The notes below the pieces were generated by a model, which was not told where the DNA came from, did no database searches, and saw only the letters and a program-made list of their open reading frames with translations. The translations under genes and the position numbers were made by a program. This document shows, piece after piece, positions 46,850 to 59,267 of a DNA stretch of 64,000 bases. The DNA is from Copromyces sp. CBS 386.78. Taxonomy: Eukaryota; Ascomycota; Sordariomycetes; Sordariales; Sordariaceae. Every line of letters begins with the position of its first letter. The first letter of the stretch is position 1. The DNA is taken from positions 124,001-188,000 of the forward strand of contig MU839148.1 in the NCBI GenBank assembly GCA_030685235.1, written 5' to 3'.

Positions 46850-48775
46850 ATACCCCCTGTTTAAAGATAATCGTCCCGATTATTAGAACTTCGTTAAATA
46901 TATACCAATCTTTTCAACCATGCTAATCTTTTTAATTATACTAATTCTTTTAACTATACTAATCTTTTTAACTATGCTAATTTTTTTACTATATTAACGG
47001 ATACCGCGTAAAAAGAGTATTAATTCCTTTTATAATATCTTTTAGTATCCTTCTTTACTTTCTTCCGAAATATTTTCTACGTACTCCTTTTTGTTAATTT
47101 CGTCGATGGGATATTTTTGTATTTTGTTTCCCCGTTTTTCGGTCCGTCTTTCGGCCCCCTTCGGTTTATCCGCCTTTCTTCCGTTCTTAAACGAATTTCC
47201 GATTTCCGGGCCCCCGATATATTTTTTAATTTTTTTTTATAAATTGCCTTCGATTAGGGCGAATATTTTTGCTTTGTATATAGAGATCGAATATAGATAA
47301 CGATTTATAGTTTTAGTATTGTTATTGTAGTTTAACGTATCCTAAGTTTCTACTATCCCCTTATATTTAGCTTAGCGAATAGTTTCTTTATTACTAATTT
47401 TTATTAATAGGCCTTTAATGATATAAGCGTTGACGTTTATTTGGTAGTTAATTAAATCTACGGTTTTACTTAATATATTATATATAAATTCGAATATTAA
47501 TAAATACTAAATAATTAATTTCTTCTATATATTTTTTTTTTCTTTAGATTTTTTAGCGTTATCTTTTAAAGCTTTTACCCTTTGTTTAATATTTCGCTAT
47601 TTATCGTTGAAGGTTTTATTTACTTTCCTTTTTCGTTTTATAGTAATAATTACGACGAAATTGTTTTTATCGTCCTTAATATTATTGTTATAACTATCGT
47701 TGCGTTATCCGGAATTTTTATTCTAATTTTCGTTCTTAATTGTTTTAGGTTTAACGGGCTTATAAGTTGGCCGTTTATTTATTGCTGTAGGGATTTTAAT
47801 TAATTCGTTTCTTATTGCAGGGATTTAAATTAGTTCGTTTCCGGTCGTGGGGATTTAAATTAGGTTATCCTATATTATAAGGATTTTAATTATATTATTT
47901 TCCGGATTCGGTATATTCTTTATATTTTAACGTTGTAAATAACGGTAGCGTATAGTATCGAACCGTTTATATTCGTTATTAAATTAGCCGGCGTTTTTTA
48001 TATAGTAGGCCTAAACTTTATATACTTTTAATTTCAACGTATATTCGTCGATAAACGGCGCCGTTCTTAGTTTATTCTTATTATAATTTTGGATTACGTC
48101 CTTTATAATTATTTTTAATATTTTTTTTATTATGTTATTTATTTTTAGTTCTATTTTGTTGTCTTATTATACGAAGATAGCCGAATAATTTCTAATATAG
48201 AGACGTATATTATACTTTTTAATTATATTTTCTAAGCCGATTCTTTTTAAGGAAATTAATTATTCTGCGTATTTAGGATATTTAGTTATAATTATAGTAA
48301 AGTATATCACTTTTACTATTATTTAGTTAATTGGTTTTAAAGTTCCCGTTACGATTATATTATTGGTACTTTTCGAGCTATTTACGTTTATTATTTTCGT
48401 AATTATATTAATTACGTACTTTATTCGAATGTAATATTCGTTTTACAATATTTGACGGTATATATTATATATTTAGACGATTATTATTATTATATTTTTT
48501 TCTTCGGGGCTAAGCGTATTATCGATAATTTTTCCTATTAAGGGAATTATTTTTAAGTCGGCGTACGTAGTTACCAGCTTATTAGTATGTTTATTATTCG
48601 GTTATTTTTCCTATATTATACCTTTTATTTAAGTTTCGATTAATTTTTCGATTGTAATTACCCGCTTAATTTCTAATGTAGTTGAAACTATTATAAGGGT
48701 GTCCGCTATTATTTATATTAGGCGTAGCTAATTATAATTTAAAAGTAAGTTGATAATAGATTAATATAATTAATT
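46850..48775 (-). mobile_element. RIP-degraded element body, probably retrotransposon, minus orientation
   Basis: AT-rich sequence between the LTR at 46677-46849 and the TIR element at 48784. The polypurine-tract side next to the LTR suggests minus-strand reading. It holds a four-copy 30-bp tandem repeat. I could not identify reverse transcriptase or integrase motifs, so the class is open. It may be the 3' part of the Gypsy body that resumes after 50020, or a separate element. Confidence 0.4.
47786..47905. repeat. Tandem repeat, 30-bp unit, four diverged copies
   Basis: Four adjacent 30-base units sharing the core GGGATTTAAATTAGTTCG or its RIP-like variants. A 30-base unit equals ten codons, so it may be the trace of a decapeptide repeat in a former coding region on the minus strand. 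Confidence 0.75.
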
Positions 48776-48783
48776 ATAATATA

Positions 48784-50011
48784 GAGAAAGTCTTTTCGGA
48801 CAGTCGAAAATGTCTTCCCACATAGTCGCTCCACCCTTCCCGCGCGCCAAGGCACGCTAATGCACCCCAAATTTTTTTGAACCAATCAGATCGCTCGCAT
48901 CCATTCTAAGTCTCCACGCTCCTATTCTTAGCGTTAGTAAACCGTACCGCGCCCGCCAAGCCCCCAGATTTCAACTTATTACACTTAAATTTCGTAAGCG
49001 ATTTGCAGGCATCGTTGTATCGTATCGCTTCCTCTACTATTACTATTACTATTACTACCCTCCCTATAATTAATTAAATTACTATTGCGCGTATTACGAG
49101 ATATTATTAAGTAAACAACGCGCTATTATCTATTAACGGTATGAAATGATCTATTATTTTTCTGTGCGTTTTTTGCTCTAGAACTTCGTGCTTCTTAGTT
49201 AACTGTACTAGTTAATACTCGAGCTCCAATACTCCGACCGACCGCGCTAGTTAATTATTAAGCTCCCCCGCTTTTAATAGCTCTAGTAGTAGTATTACGA
49301 CTTCGAAGAAGGTTTCGCCTCTAGCCTACCCGCGGCCGCCCTCCCGTACGAAGTTAGAACCCTATAGTATTAATACGAATTGCCCTATTAATTTAGCGAA
49401 TTACGTCCAATTAAGAAGGTGTAAATTTAAAAGTAGAAGATAGAATTAATTATAGTTTAATTAGTATATAAATGAAAGGACGAGGCCGCCTTCGTAGCAA
49501 TATAAGAGGAGGAGATATAGAGAGAGGTAGTAAATTTATATGGGGACGAAGAAGTTATATTACTAATATTACAAGAGGAGGAAGCATTCCTACTAGTACT
49601 ATTTTTGCTAGTACGTAGGGTATACAGCGTAGTATACGTATAGTTAGTATATAAGGCTAGTAAGGGAGATTCTAATACTTTGAAGTACTCGTTGGCAGTT
49701 ATAGTGCTCGATTATACGATAAATATTAAATAGATCGCTATAAAGTAGCTAATTTAGGTATAGATTTGGGTCTAGATTTGGGCGTACATTTGGGCTAAAT
49801 ACGTAACATTCTATGAAAGAATGTAATGCCTAGATTTCTGGTGTGAAATTTATAAAAGAATACCGCTGCTAAGCTGTGTGTGGAGACTTAAATGGATGCG
49901 AGCGATTTGATTGGCTCAAAATTTTTGGGGTATATTAGTGCGCGGGAAGGGTGTAAGTGGGTGGGGCGATTGTGTGGGAAGACATTTTCGACTGTCCGAA
50001 AAGACTTTCTT
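48784..50011. mobile_element. Long-TIR DNA element, copy 1 (1228 bp), 8-bp target duplication
   Basis: Ends GAGAAAGTCTTTTCGGACAG at the left and its reverse complement at the right (last base RIP-changed). Inverted similarity extends about 130-140 bases inward, with small indels. Both sides carry ATAATATA (48776-48783 and 50012-50019). The ends remain GC-normal, while the centre is partly TA-rich. No transposase frame is visible, so it is non-autonomous. An 8-bp duplication is typical of the hAT superfamily, but such long TIRs are unusual for hAT; a Mutator-like origin is the alternative. Confidence 0.9.
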
Positions 50012-53000
50012 ATAATATAAGGATAGGTTAATAATATATTAAAAAAGTTAAATGTTAATTAATTCGGTAGATAATTAAGTATTAGGATTAATTAGGCGTT
50101 TTAATAATAAAGGAATAAATATATAATATTTTATTAATTGCGTAGGCGGCGATAATTTTATAATTTCGGTTAATAGGGAAGAGGGATTGAGTAGAGTCCG
50201 AATTTTCGCTAAATATTGGTAGATTAATCTACTTTATTTACTTATGGCTATTATAACCGTTAAACTTTATAATATATATTTGTATTTATATTAGGATAGA
50301 ATAGATATAATAATATTTAATCTTAATACTATATTTATTAATCTACTTTCTTCGGGGATTTTATTAGCTACTTTCCCTTTTCAAGTAAATTCTTTTAGCT
50401 TTATCGGGTATTTTTCTTTATATTTCCTAATTAGATTTTATGCGTTTTTTATTAGCGAATTGTAGTATAGACCGCTGTAGGGATATTATTAATTTTAATT
50501 AATTTTATAGCTTTTATATTTAATTTAGTATTTAATTAGTAATTTACCCCCCTACTATATTATTCTTCTATTTATAATTTTTTCGATTTCGTAGGATTGT
50601 TAATTATCTATATTTCCTTCAATTATAATACGTTTAGTTAGTTCTTCGGTTTAATTAAAAGGATCCCTTCCGTCCGGGTATTCTTTTAAATAATTTATTG
50701 AAATTATTAAATAGATTTCCTAAAACGAGGGAAAATTTAGTTCGTAAGCGAGATTGTTTACTTTTTATTTAATTATAAAGGGTCCCGTCCGTTAATTAAT
50801 ATACTTATAGGATTTTATTCTTAGAATATAATACCCTTTATACAATTATAGTATTATTTTATCCCCGACGTTAACTTATAGTGGCCTATATTTTTTATTG
50901 AATATTAATTTATATTTTGTAGCCGCCTAATTGATTATTTCGATCGCCTCGCAATTGTATAAATTTCGGATTATTTAGAGGTCACTATCCGAATAATCCT
51001 TAGGCTTAAATAAATCTAGAATTATATTAGGTTTAAAATTGAGAATAATTTTGTTAGGGGTTCAGTTTAGGGGGGTTAATAAATTATTATTAAAGTTATA
51101 TTATAAAATTAGTAATATATTTAGTTATAGTATATCCGGGTTTTCCGTTATATAATAATATATAGCAATTTTTATTTTCTAGTTGCGCTATTCAATTTAG
51201 CTGTTGGTTTTAGAGTTTTATACCGTTATATATAATAATACTAAGTTTAATTTCTAGAAAACCGCCTTCTATATTGCTAATAGGAATTTTAAGTTTCTAT
51301 CCAATATAAATATATAGAATAGGCCCCAATTATAAAGTAGGAATATAGTTATTAAGCGCTCCGCTTATTATTCTACCGTTTAATTAGTTTGGCCGGGTAT
51401 TAATATTATTTTTTTATTAAAATTATAAATAATAATTATTAAAGTATTGTAATTATTTCTTCCCTATATACTTAATCGGTTAAATTATTTTAATAGGCTA
51501 ATAATAAAATTTATATAAATTATATAGTACGGAATCGGTTGTAGTTTAATAAGTTTCAATTATTTTAGTGTTGTTTTATAATCTATTTTAAATTTGATAT
51601 ATTGCGGGCAATATTCTACGTAACGGCGAAGGGCTTTAGAAATTTTAGGGAAATTAAAGCCTTTTAATTTTTATATTATTTTTGCTGGGCTAAAGTAATA
51701 ATATTTATTATAAGTTATTTTTAGGACGTTTTAGAGGTAATTAACTGGTATATAAAGCCGTATAATTCTTTTTATAGGATAGTAATATAATAGGTCGTTA
51801 TTTAACCGAAAAAGGAATTATTTATTTATATTTAGGCTAAATTTTATATTTCGCTTATTATACTCCTTTAATTTCTATATTATAGAATTATAATACTTAT
51901 CCTATTTATAGCCTTCAATGAATTTGGCCTTTATTTCGTTATTTATATAGATATAAATTGTATATACTGTATTTTTCTAAATATTATCGAATTCGTTTAT
52001 TTCCGGTTATAGTTACGCTTCCGCGCTAGGTAGCCTAGAGAGGGCGTTTAGTATAATATTGACTTTACCCGGTATATAGTATATATTAAGGTTGAATTGG
52101 GAAAAATATATCGAAGCTACGATTAATTTCGAATTTAATTTTATTAAATCTATTATATTTAGGGTAGTTTACTTAATTATATTTATTAACGTTCGATAAT
52201 TTATTAAAACGACGATAGGTTTAATATATAATTATATTAATTAACGTAATATCCGGTATGCTTAAACGAGGTACGCTATTTTTAATTCCGTAGGCTAGTA
52301 ATTCTTTTCTGCGGTTAATAATCGTTTATTGTAAAATAAAATTGGCTAGATTTTATAGATAGGAATATTCTTTCCGTTTTAAATATTACCTTCGATATAG
52401 AATATTATAATATTAAAGCCCTATTTTTTTAATATATTTATTTTAAAAAAGGTAATACAATTGGGATAGTAATAAAATACGATTGTTTCTTTCGTTAATT
52501 AATTTTGTAGGATCGTAAATATTTCTTTTTTGAAGTTAGTAGGTATGAATTTTAGTATACTTGTAAATACCTTTCGTACGGCTATAGATTTTTTTTCGGG
52601 TATTTTACTATCTTTTTTATTCGCTTCGATTAATTTTACCTTTCGTTCTTCGAGGGGGCCGATCTTTTATATAAATTATAGGATAAATTTTTTTAAGAAG
52701 TTGGCTATGCCTATATAATATTTAAAAGATATTAAGTCTATTAATTACTAAATATTTTGTATAGCGGCTATATAATTTGTTATCGTTATTATATTTAGTC
52801 TATTTATATAATAGTTTAGTAATTGTATAAATAGGTATACGACGAAAGATTTCTTCGCTATAAATATTTAAATTAATTTTTTTAAAAAGTTTTAAAATAA
52901 TTTCTAAGTACTTTAGGTAATCTTTTATAGTATTATTAAAAACGATTATATTATTAATATATCCCGCCGTAAATATCTAGTAAGGATATAGTGTCCGATT

Positions 53001-53688
53001 AATAAAATATTGAGCGTACGGTAGGGGGTTTTTATACCCTATTAGCGCGACGTTAGACCTTTTTAAACTTTTAAGATTAATAAGAATTATTTTATCCTTA
53101 TATAATAGGTATACCCTTATTTAATAAATGAAGGTTGATCCGTCGAAGTAGCTTGCCAATCTTTTACTCCTTATTTTAGCGATAACCGAATCCTAGGTTA
53201 GAAGGGGGTAGGAGTCGCTTATTATAATACAGTTTAATAATCGTAGATTAATAACCACCTTAATTTTATAAACGCCGGTTATTATACATTATACGACGAA
53301 ATAACGGTATTCGAATAGTATTACTCTAATTATTTATTTTAATTTCCTATCTTCGTATATTTAGTCTAAAGTATTATCGAACATTTTTTAGTCTTTTATT
53401 TTAATTTAATAAGGCTTCGAAAAGACTTTTTCTTATTACTAGCCGTTAATAAAATTTATATAGAATATATTTTCTTCGTTTATTTTAATTATACTTTTGC
53501 CGTTATATATATTATATTTATTTAGTAAGGCTTTTACCCGTTGAGTGTATTTTGGGGCTTGGTTATAGATTTTTATTCTATAAATAGATTCGATTTCGGG
53601 TATATTTTTATTTTTTTTAATGCTGAATAATAGGCTCCGTTTTTATAATTCCTAGAAGATTTTTAAAGCGTCTTCTTCGGTAAGTTTA

Positions 53689-53919
53689 TGTAACGGGTCT
53701 GCAAGAGTAAGGTACAGCGAGCAGTCGTGTAAGGTTGAAATGCTATATTTAACAAGGAAGAAAAGGAAGGAAAGACTATATAGAAGGTGCAGTCTGGAAC
53801 GAGGGTTTTATACACTACCGTACTAAGGCCGGGGCAGCCGAACTAGAGCCTTCGCAGCCAGGCAATCTATAATTAGGCATTAGCCCAATTATAAACCCCT
53901 AGGCGCTAGCCCTATAATA
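53689..53919 (-). repeat. Left LTR (3' LTR) of element E
   Basis: A 231-bp match to 55599-55829 and related to the solo LTR at 59045-59262. It is mutated mainly in its last third (CTATAATTAGGCATTAGCCC where the partner keeps CTATGACTGGGCATCAGCCC). Confidence 0.9.
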
Positions 53920-55598
53920 TTACTTCCCCTACTCCTCTTCGGGGAGCGCGGCCTTACGTACAAATAATTACGGCATAATTAAAATTATACGAGAAAAACG
54001 AAAATCTAGTCTAACTATACCTAATTTAACGCCTATTTAGCGGCGAAGAAAAAATATAATACTAGAAAGAAAATATTTATAATTAAACCCCTAAATAAAT
54101 ATTATACGACTATTTACTCCCTACCCAAATTAATAGTACCTTTACGAAGCACCTACCTTTATAGAACTATTCTCATATATAAAAATTAAAATTAAATTAA
54201 GGAATATATTTAAACTATACCTATCCGGGAACCTCTCTTACTACATTACAAATTTATACCCAGTTAATCATTAAAATTATAACTATTACCCAATATTTCA
54301 TATCGCTCTACTTCTCCTACTAATAAGAATCCTTATTACTACTACTATAATTACAGAACTACCGCTTAACGTACGCCTCTTATTAGAAGCGGGCTTAGTA
54401 ACTATTATATTTACGAAATATAATATTTACTACCTTCTTACAGGTACATTTTATAATAAATCCTCTTCAATCGAAATATACGTAGAAGGGTAGAAAAAGA
54501 TTAACCGAATAATCTAATTAATAGACGCCGTATTTTAACAATTGCAGAAACATAGACCTCCTTCTACTATAGTATTCCTAGGGCAGCCTATTAAATATCG
54601 TTTAATCTATATCCTCTTCCTTTTAACTATCGTTATCATAACTACCTAAACCCCTAATTAAGTTAGACCGAATATTATTCATCCGTATCTTTTTATATTA
54701 TTTAAACCAGTAGGAACTACTCCTATAGTTGGTATACTTACCCTCCTTCTTCTACCAATTCTTTTACTTCTAAAACGGCGAAGCTACTATAGCGTTAATA
54801 AAGGTATTTATAAAATTACTAGTATTATTATTAATTTATTGTTTTAAGGACGTCGAAATAAGAAAAGTATTATTATTAAAGTATTATAAATACGTAAATA
54901 AATTTAGGTATTATTTTAGCACGTCGGTACGGTCGGCGAAGCATTATTTCCAATCTTTATTTAATATATAAGTTAGCGAATTAATTATCACTACGTCTAA
55001 CTACGAATTAGCTTACGCTCTATAGAGTATTTCCTTATATTAAATTAAAAAGGCGGTAACGGATTTATTAAATTATTATTATATAGTAGCGAATTTTTAG
55101 CTAGCCTTTTTACTTACATTAGCTTCGCTATAAGTAAGGCGGAGCTTATTAATAAGGGCGATTAGCGAGCGGGAGGAGGGGGTATTAAAAAATACGACGA
55201 GAGGGCATTTAACGGAAGGCGAAAGGTAGGCGAGTAAGTAGTAAAATTACGCTTTTATATCGCCAATAGCGAAGCTATTAATATAGAGCTTAGTATAAGC
55301 GTTAAATACTTAGGTTTCGAAGTCTACTTTATCCTTAGAAAACTTTTCGAAATACGGGAAGACTAATTTCTTAATAAGCGAATCGGGTAGAAGGGAAGCG
55401 GAGGGAAACGTTTTAAAGGTAGCGATTTTAGCAATAAACTATTCAATAGACGAAGCGAATTATCGGTATCGCTCTAGCGAAGTATTAGCCTAAGGCACTT
55501 ACAGGAGTTATTACTAAAATATCGTAGCGGCGGAGGACTTTTAAGCGTACCTATAGGAGAATAGTAACAAAAGTATTTAAAAAGAAGGTTAAATATAA

Positions 55599-55829
55599 TA
55601 TAATAGGTTTATAAGAGTAAAGTACAGCGAACAGTCGTATAAGGTTAAAATACTATATTTAATAAGGAAGAAAAGGAAAGAAAGATTGTATAGAAGGTAT
55701 AGTCTGGAACGAGGGTTTTATATACTATTGTACTAAGGCCGGGGCAGCCGAACTAGAGCCTTCGCAGCCAGGCGATCTATGACTGGGCATCAGCCCAGTC
55801 ACAAACCCCTGGGCGCTAGCCCCATGACA
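55599..55829 (-). repeat. Right LTR (5' LTR) of element E
   Basis: A 231-bp partner of 53689-53919. The first 100 bases are RIP-mutated; the last 90 are almost unmutated and end CCCCATGACA. Confidence 0.9.
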
Positions 55830-56699
55830 GTTTATAATTTGGCGCTTCTTAGTCGTATTTTTCTTTTAATTTATTAAACGTATTTAGAATTAGTATTAGT
55901 ATAATATTTTTTAAATCTGCTATAAATGCGAATTTTTGCCCTAATTCCGCGCTTATTGCCGCTAAAAGTACTTTTATTTAATTGAAAGATATTGCCCGAT
56001 ATCTATTTACTTTAATATTTTTTATAATTTTTAATTATTAATTGTAATATATTCGGAGCGGTTTATCCGAATCGTTTATAACCGATATTAACTTCGGCGT
56101 TTTAGGATTAAATAGATAATTTTACGTACTAGGGTACTTAGTTTCGAAAATATATTCTTTAAGTACGCCCGCTGGCGATATTTCTGTAATATACGTATAT
56201 TCTACCAGTACTAATTATTATTAAAATAGGAGAATAATTATATTGTATGCTGTAGCTACTTTTTAGCGAATTAACTTAATATTATAACTAATTTTTACTA
56301 CTATATTCCTATAAATTAATATCTATATAGTTTTAGCGGCGGAATCGATAATTATTTTATTTAGTTAGGTCTATTTAATTTTAAATAATAGTCGCGCCGC
56401 TAGTCCTTTTATTATTTAAACGGTTAGGGTAAATATTTGGCAGGTTAGTTCGCCGTTTATATAGCCTTCGATAAATAAGTTAAATATTATTTATTATATT
56501 AAAACTATTCGATTACTTATAACGTTAAAGGATTTGGTCTCTTTATTATTATATATAACGTTAAGGTTTTATTTAATTTATTACTTATTTATAAGAATAT
56601 TAGAGTATTCGGTATTTATATATAAAATAGTCTTCCCTTGGGCGGAGCTGGATATGCCCGAGGGAGGCAGTGAAACACCATTCTGCCCAAGCTAGGAGA

Positions 56700-56934
56700 T
56701 TTTATATATATATATATATATATTTTTTTTTTTTGCTTTTTAGATTTGTTTTCTTCTTATTCTGATATTCATTTATCTTCTTATTTTTATATTTACTTAT
56801 CCTTTTATTTTTATATTTATTTATCTTTTTATTTTAATATTTGTTTATCTTTTCATTTTTATATTTATTTATCTTTATATCTTTATATTTATTTAAATTC
56901 TTTTAATTTCTTTTTTATTTAATTTTTTCTTTTA

Positions 56935-56965
<31 letters not shown>

Positions 56966-57340
56966 TTTCTTTTTTTTTTCCTATTCTTTTTCCCTTTCCT
57001 TTTCTTTCTTTTTCTTCTTTATATTCCTTTTCTCCTTCTCTTTTCGTTTTGTTTATTTTTCTTTTATTTTTCTTTTATTTTTCTTTTATTTTTCTTTTAT
57101 TTTTCTTTTATTTTTCTTTTCTTTTTCTTTTCTTTTTTCTTAATTTTTCTTAATTTTTCTTCTATTTTTCTTTTATTTTTCTTTTATTTTTTATTTATCC
57201 TTTCCTTTCTCTTTTTCTTTTTATTTTTCTTTTTCTTTATCTTTTTCTTTTTCTCTTTCTTTACCTTTTTCTTTTTATTTTTATTTTTATTTTTATTTTT
57301 ATTTTTATTTTTATTTTTATTTTTATTATTATTTTTAACT
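56700..57340. repeat. Low-complexity tract: TA microsatellite and T/C/A-rich minisatellite
   Basis: Begins with a TA run (about 56703-56722), then about 600 bases of T-rich sequence on the plus strand. It includes an 11-base unit TTTTATTTTTC repeated about five times near 57060-57115 and a TTTTTA run at 57266-57330. No coding potential. Confidence 0.9.
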
Positions 57341-57895
57341 TAGTCGGTTTCGCTGCCCCAAGCCTTAAGGAATTGCCGGCAGGCAAGGAGTTACCGGCAG
57401 GCAAAAAACTTAGTCGTTTTTAGTTTTCCGCTATCCAAAATCTTAAAAAAAAAACGCTTCTTTTTAATTTTTCTCAACAACCAGGCATCGGAAAAAGATA
57501 TAACCGGTACCAAAATGACCGCCTAATCGTGGCGATCATTTTGGTGGTCTTTTTATATTAGTGCATTTCTTAAAAGTGGCTTTTTTTTATTGAAATAGAA
57601 AAAGCGTTTCGCATCTCCACCGGGATCCACCCTTCCAACCATTCAATCGAATGCGAAATACAATTGCGAAACACAGTGCAAAAAAACGCACGGATTAATA
57701 TATCGTCCGTATTTACGCATTTACAGCGTCTAAATAGAAATACTACGCCGCGCTGCGTCGATGGGCCTACGGACTACGATCTTTGGTGTAGATTTTCTGT
57801 AACACTTTTGGTGCCGTGGGCGCTATCTCCTTGCTTGGGTATGGTGTTTCAATTAGGTATTCCGGCCCGTCTTAGTTAAGATATATTTATATACA
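57341..57895. other. Small GC-normal patch inside the AT-rich flank
   Basis: About 550 bases of near-normal composition between the low-complexity tract and RIP-degraded DNA. It includes a short direct repeat (CCGGCAGGCAA twice, near 57377 and 57400), a strong hairpin at 57509-57545, and a T-run rich segment near 57575. A 71-codon frame at 57664-57879 has no recognised similarity. Function unknown. Confidence 0.5.
57509..57545. other. Inverted repeat, 15-bp arms, 7-base loop
   Basis: ACCAAAATGACCGCC, loop TAATCGT, GGCGATCATTTTGGT: the arms are complementary except for one C-A mismatch. It could form a hairpin in DNA or RNA. It is followed by T-rich sequence (CTTTTTATA). No known element is assigned. 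Confidence 0.75.
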
Positions 57896-58051
57896 GAGAT
57901 AATTATAGCGGAGGGGGCTTTAAGATAGTATTATAGGACTTTTATTTAGTTTTTCTACTATATAGAATACTTTTACTATTTATTCGCTCTTTATTATAAT
58001 TATTATATAACTTACAATTGGTTGAAGTTTATTAATTATGAATTTAATTAT

Positions 58052-58672
58052 GAGAAAGTCTTTTCGGATAGTCGAAAATGTCTTCCCACATAGTCGCCCC
58101 ACCCTTCCCGCGCGCTAAGGTACGCTAATGTACACTAAAATTTCTTGACTAATTAAATCGCTCGCATCTATTCTAAGTCTCTACGCTCCTATTCTTAATG
58201 TTAGTAAACCGTACCGCGCCCGCCAAGCCCCCAAATTACAGCCTATTATATATCCTACCCCTATATACGTATCGCTAATAGCCTATAATAACCGTAATAG
58301 CTGTAATAGCTATAATAACTAATTGCTAACAGCCGTAATAGTTACTAACAGCCGTAACAATCGCTAATAGTTGTAATAGCCGTAATAGTCGTTTAATTGA
58401 TCGCTCAATTGAGCGACAAGCGATGTGCGACCGTGCGATGTGCGACCGTGCTGCTAAGTGCCTTGTAAAGTGCGCTGTAAAGTAGCCAATTTGGGTATAT
58501 ATTTAGGTATATATGAAAGAATATAATTGCGAAGTAGAGTGTAGAAACTTAAATGTATACGAGCGATTTGATTGGCTCAAAAATTTTGGGGTGTATTAGC
58601 GCGCGGGAAGGGTGTAAGTGGGTGGGGCGACTGTGTGGGAAGACATTTTCGACTGTCCGAAAAGACTTTCTC
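58052..58672. mobile_element. Long-TIR DNA element, copy 2 (621 bp), 8-bp target duplication
   Basis: Same family as 48784-50011. Its ends GAGAAAGTC and GACTTTCTC are perfect inverted repeats, and inverted similarity reaches about 130 bases inward. Both flanks are TTAATTAT (58044-58051 and 58673-58680). The shared inner block ACCGCGCCCGCCAAGCCCCC is retained. The centre is shorter than in copy 1 and contains loosely repeated TAATAGC/CGTAATAG units (58265-58390). Non-autonomous. Confidence 0.9.
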
Positions 58673-58680
58673 TTAATTAT

Positions 58681-59039
58681 TATAGGGCAATTAATTTTTT
58701 TACTATACGGCCCTAATCTTAGGGGTTTTAGCTATATATATAAATTTATAAAGACGTGAATAAATATATTAGTACGCGTCGTAAAGTATTCGTTATATTT
58801 TAAGTACGTTTAACGTAATACGTTTAGGGTATTTAAGTAAGTTAAACGGGATTTATTCTCGTTATTAATATTTATTAATACTTTATTGGCCAATAATATA
58901 TATATTTTTTCGGCTAAGAAAACTTCTTTATTATTAGAATTATAGTATACGCTAATTTTATTATAGCTATTTTATAAGAAATATTCGCCTTCCGAATTAA
59001 ATTTATCTATTTATTTATTTATAAGTTTATTATTCGTCG
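58681..59039. other. AT-rich stretch, nothing recognised
   Basis: RIP-like degraded DNA between the copy 2 TIR element and the solo LTR. No motif or open frame is supported. Confidence 0.5.
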
Positions 59040-59044
59040 ATTAC

Positions 59045-59262
59045 TGTAACGGGTCTGCAAGAGTAAGGCACAGCGAGCAGTCGTGTAAGGTTGAAATGCT
59101 ATATTTGACAAAGAGAGAAAGGGAGGACTGCGCAGAAGGCGCAGTCCGGAAAGAGGTTTTGTGCACTACCGTGCCAAGGCTGGGGCAGCCGAACCAGAGC
59201 CCTCGCAGGCTATAACCTGGCATCAGCCAGGTTACAGACCCCAGGGCGCTAACCCCACGACA
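59045..59262. repeat. Solo LTR of the element E family
   Basis: 218 bases from TGTAACGGGTCTGC to CCACGACA with identical flanks ATTAC (59040-59044 and 59263-59267). It matches the LTRs of E over most of its length, with a few differences in the middle (GGGAGGACTGCGCAGAAGGC). It has the least RIP of the three copies. The target duplication on both sides of a single LTR shows recombination between two LTRs with loss of the interior. Confidence 0.9.
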
Positions 59263-59267
59263 ATTAC

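Larger units (their letters stand above)
53689..55829 (-). mobile_element. Element E: short non-autonomous LTR element (2141 bp) inside F
   Basis: Two 231-bp LTRs (53689-53919 and 55599-55829) with identical 5-bp flanks GTTTA (53684-53688 and 55830-55834). The plus-strand left end is TGTAACGGGTCTGC and the right end CATGACA. Just inside the left LTR, CTTCCCCTACTCCTCTTCGG is the complement of a polypurine tract, so the orientation is minus. The internal part is only 1679 bp. I find no pol motifs in it, so it needs enzymes supplied by a partner. The right LTR is heavily RIP-mutated at its start (TATAATAGGTTTATAAG), while its end is intact. Confidence 0.88.
50020..56640 (-). mobile_element. Element F: RIP-degraded Ty3/Gypsy body, minus orientation, interrupted by element E
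   Basis: Minus-strand motifs run in Gypsy order from high to low coordinates: a protease-like region (about 56300-56450); reverse transcriptase (about 53200-52950), including Y-I-N-N-I-I-V-F for the mutated Y-x-D-D; the end of RNase H, P-G-K-V-N-I-I-P-N-A-L-S-R-L, near 52075-52025; and an integrase-like R-P-N-x-x-N-G-R segment near 51400-51330. Gaps in sense come from RIP stops. Element E lies between protease and reverse transcriptase. LTRs of F were not identified; the gag end appears truncated at about 56640. Confidence 0.68.
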
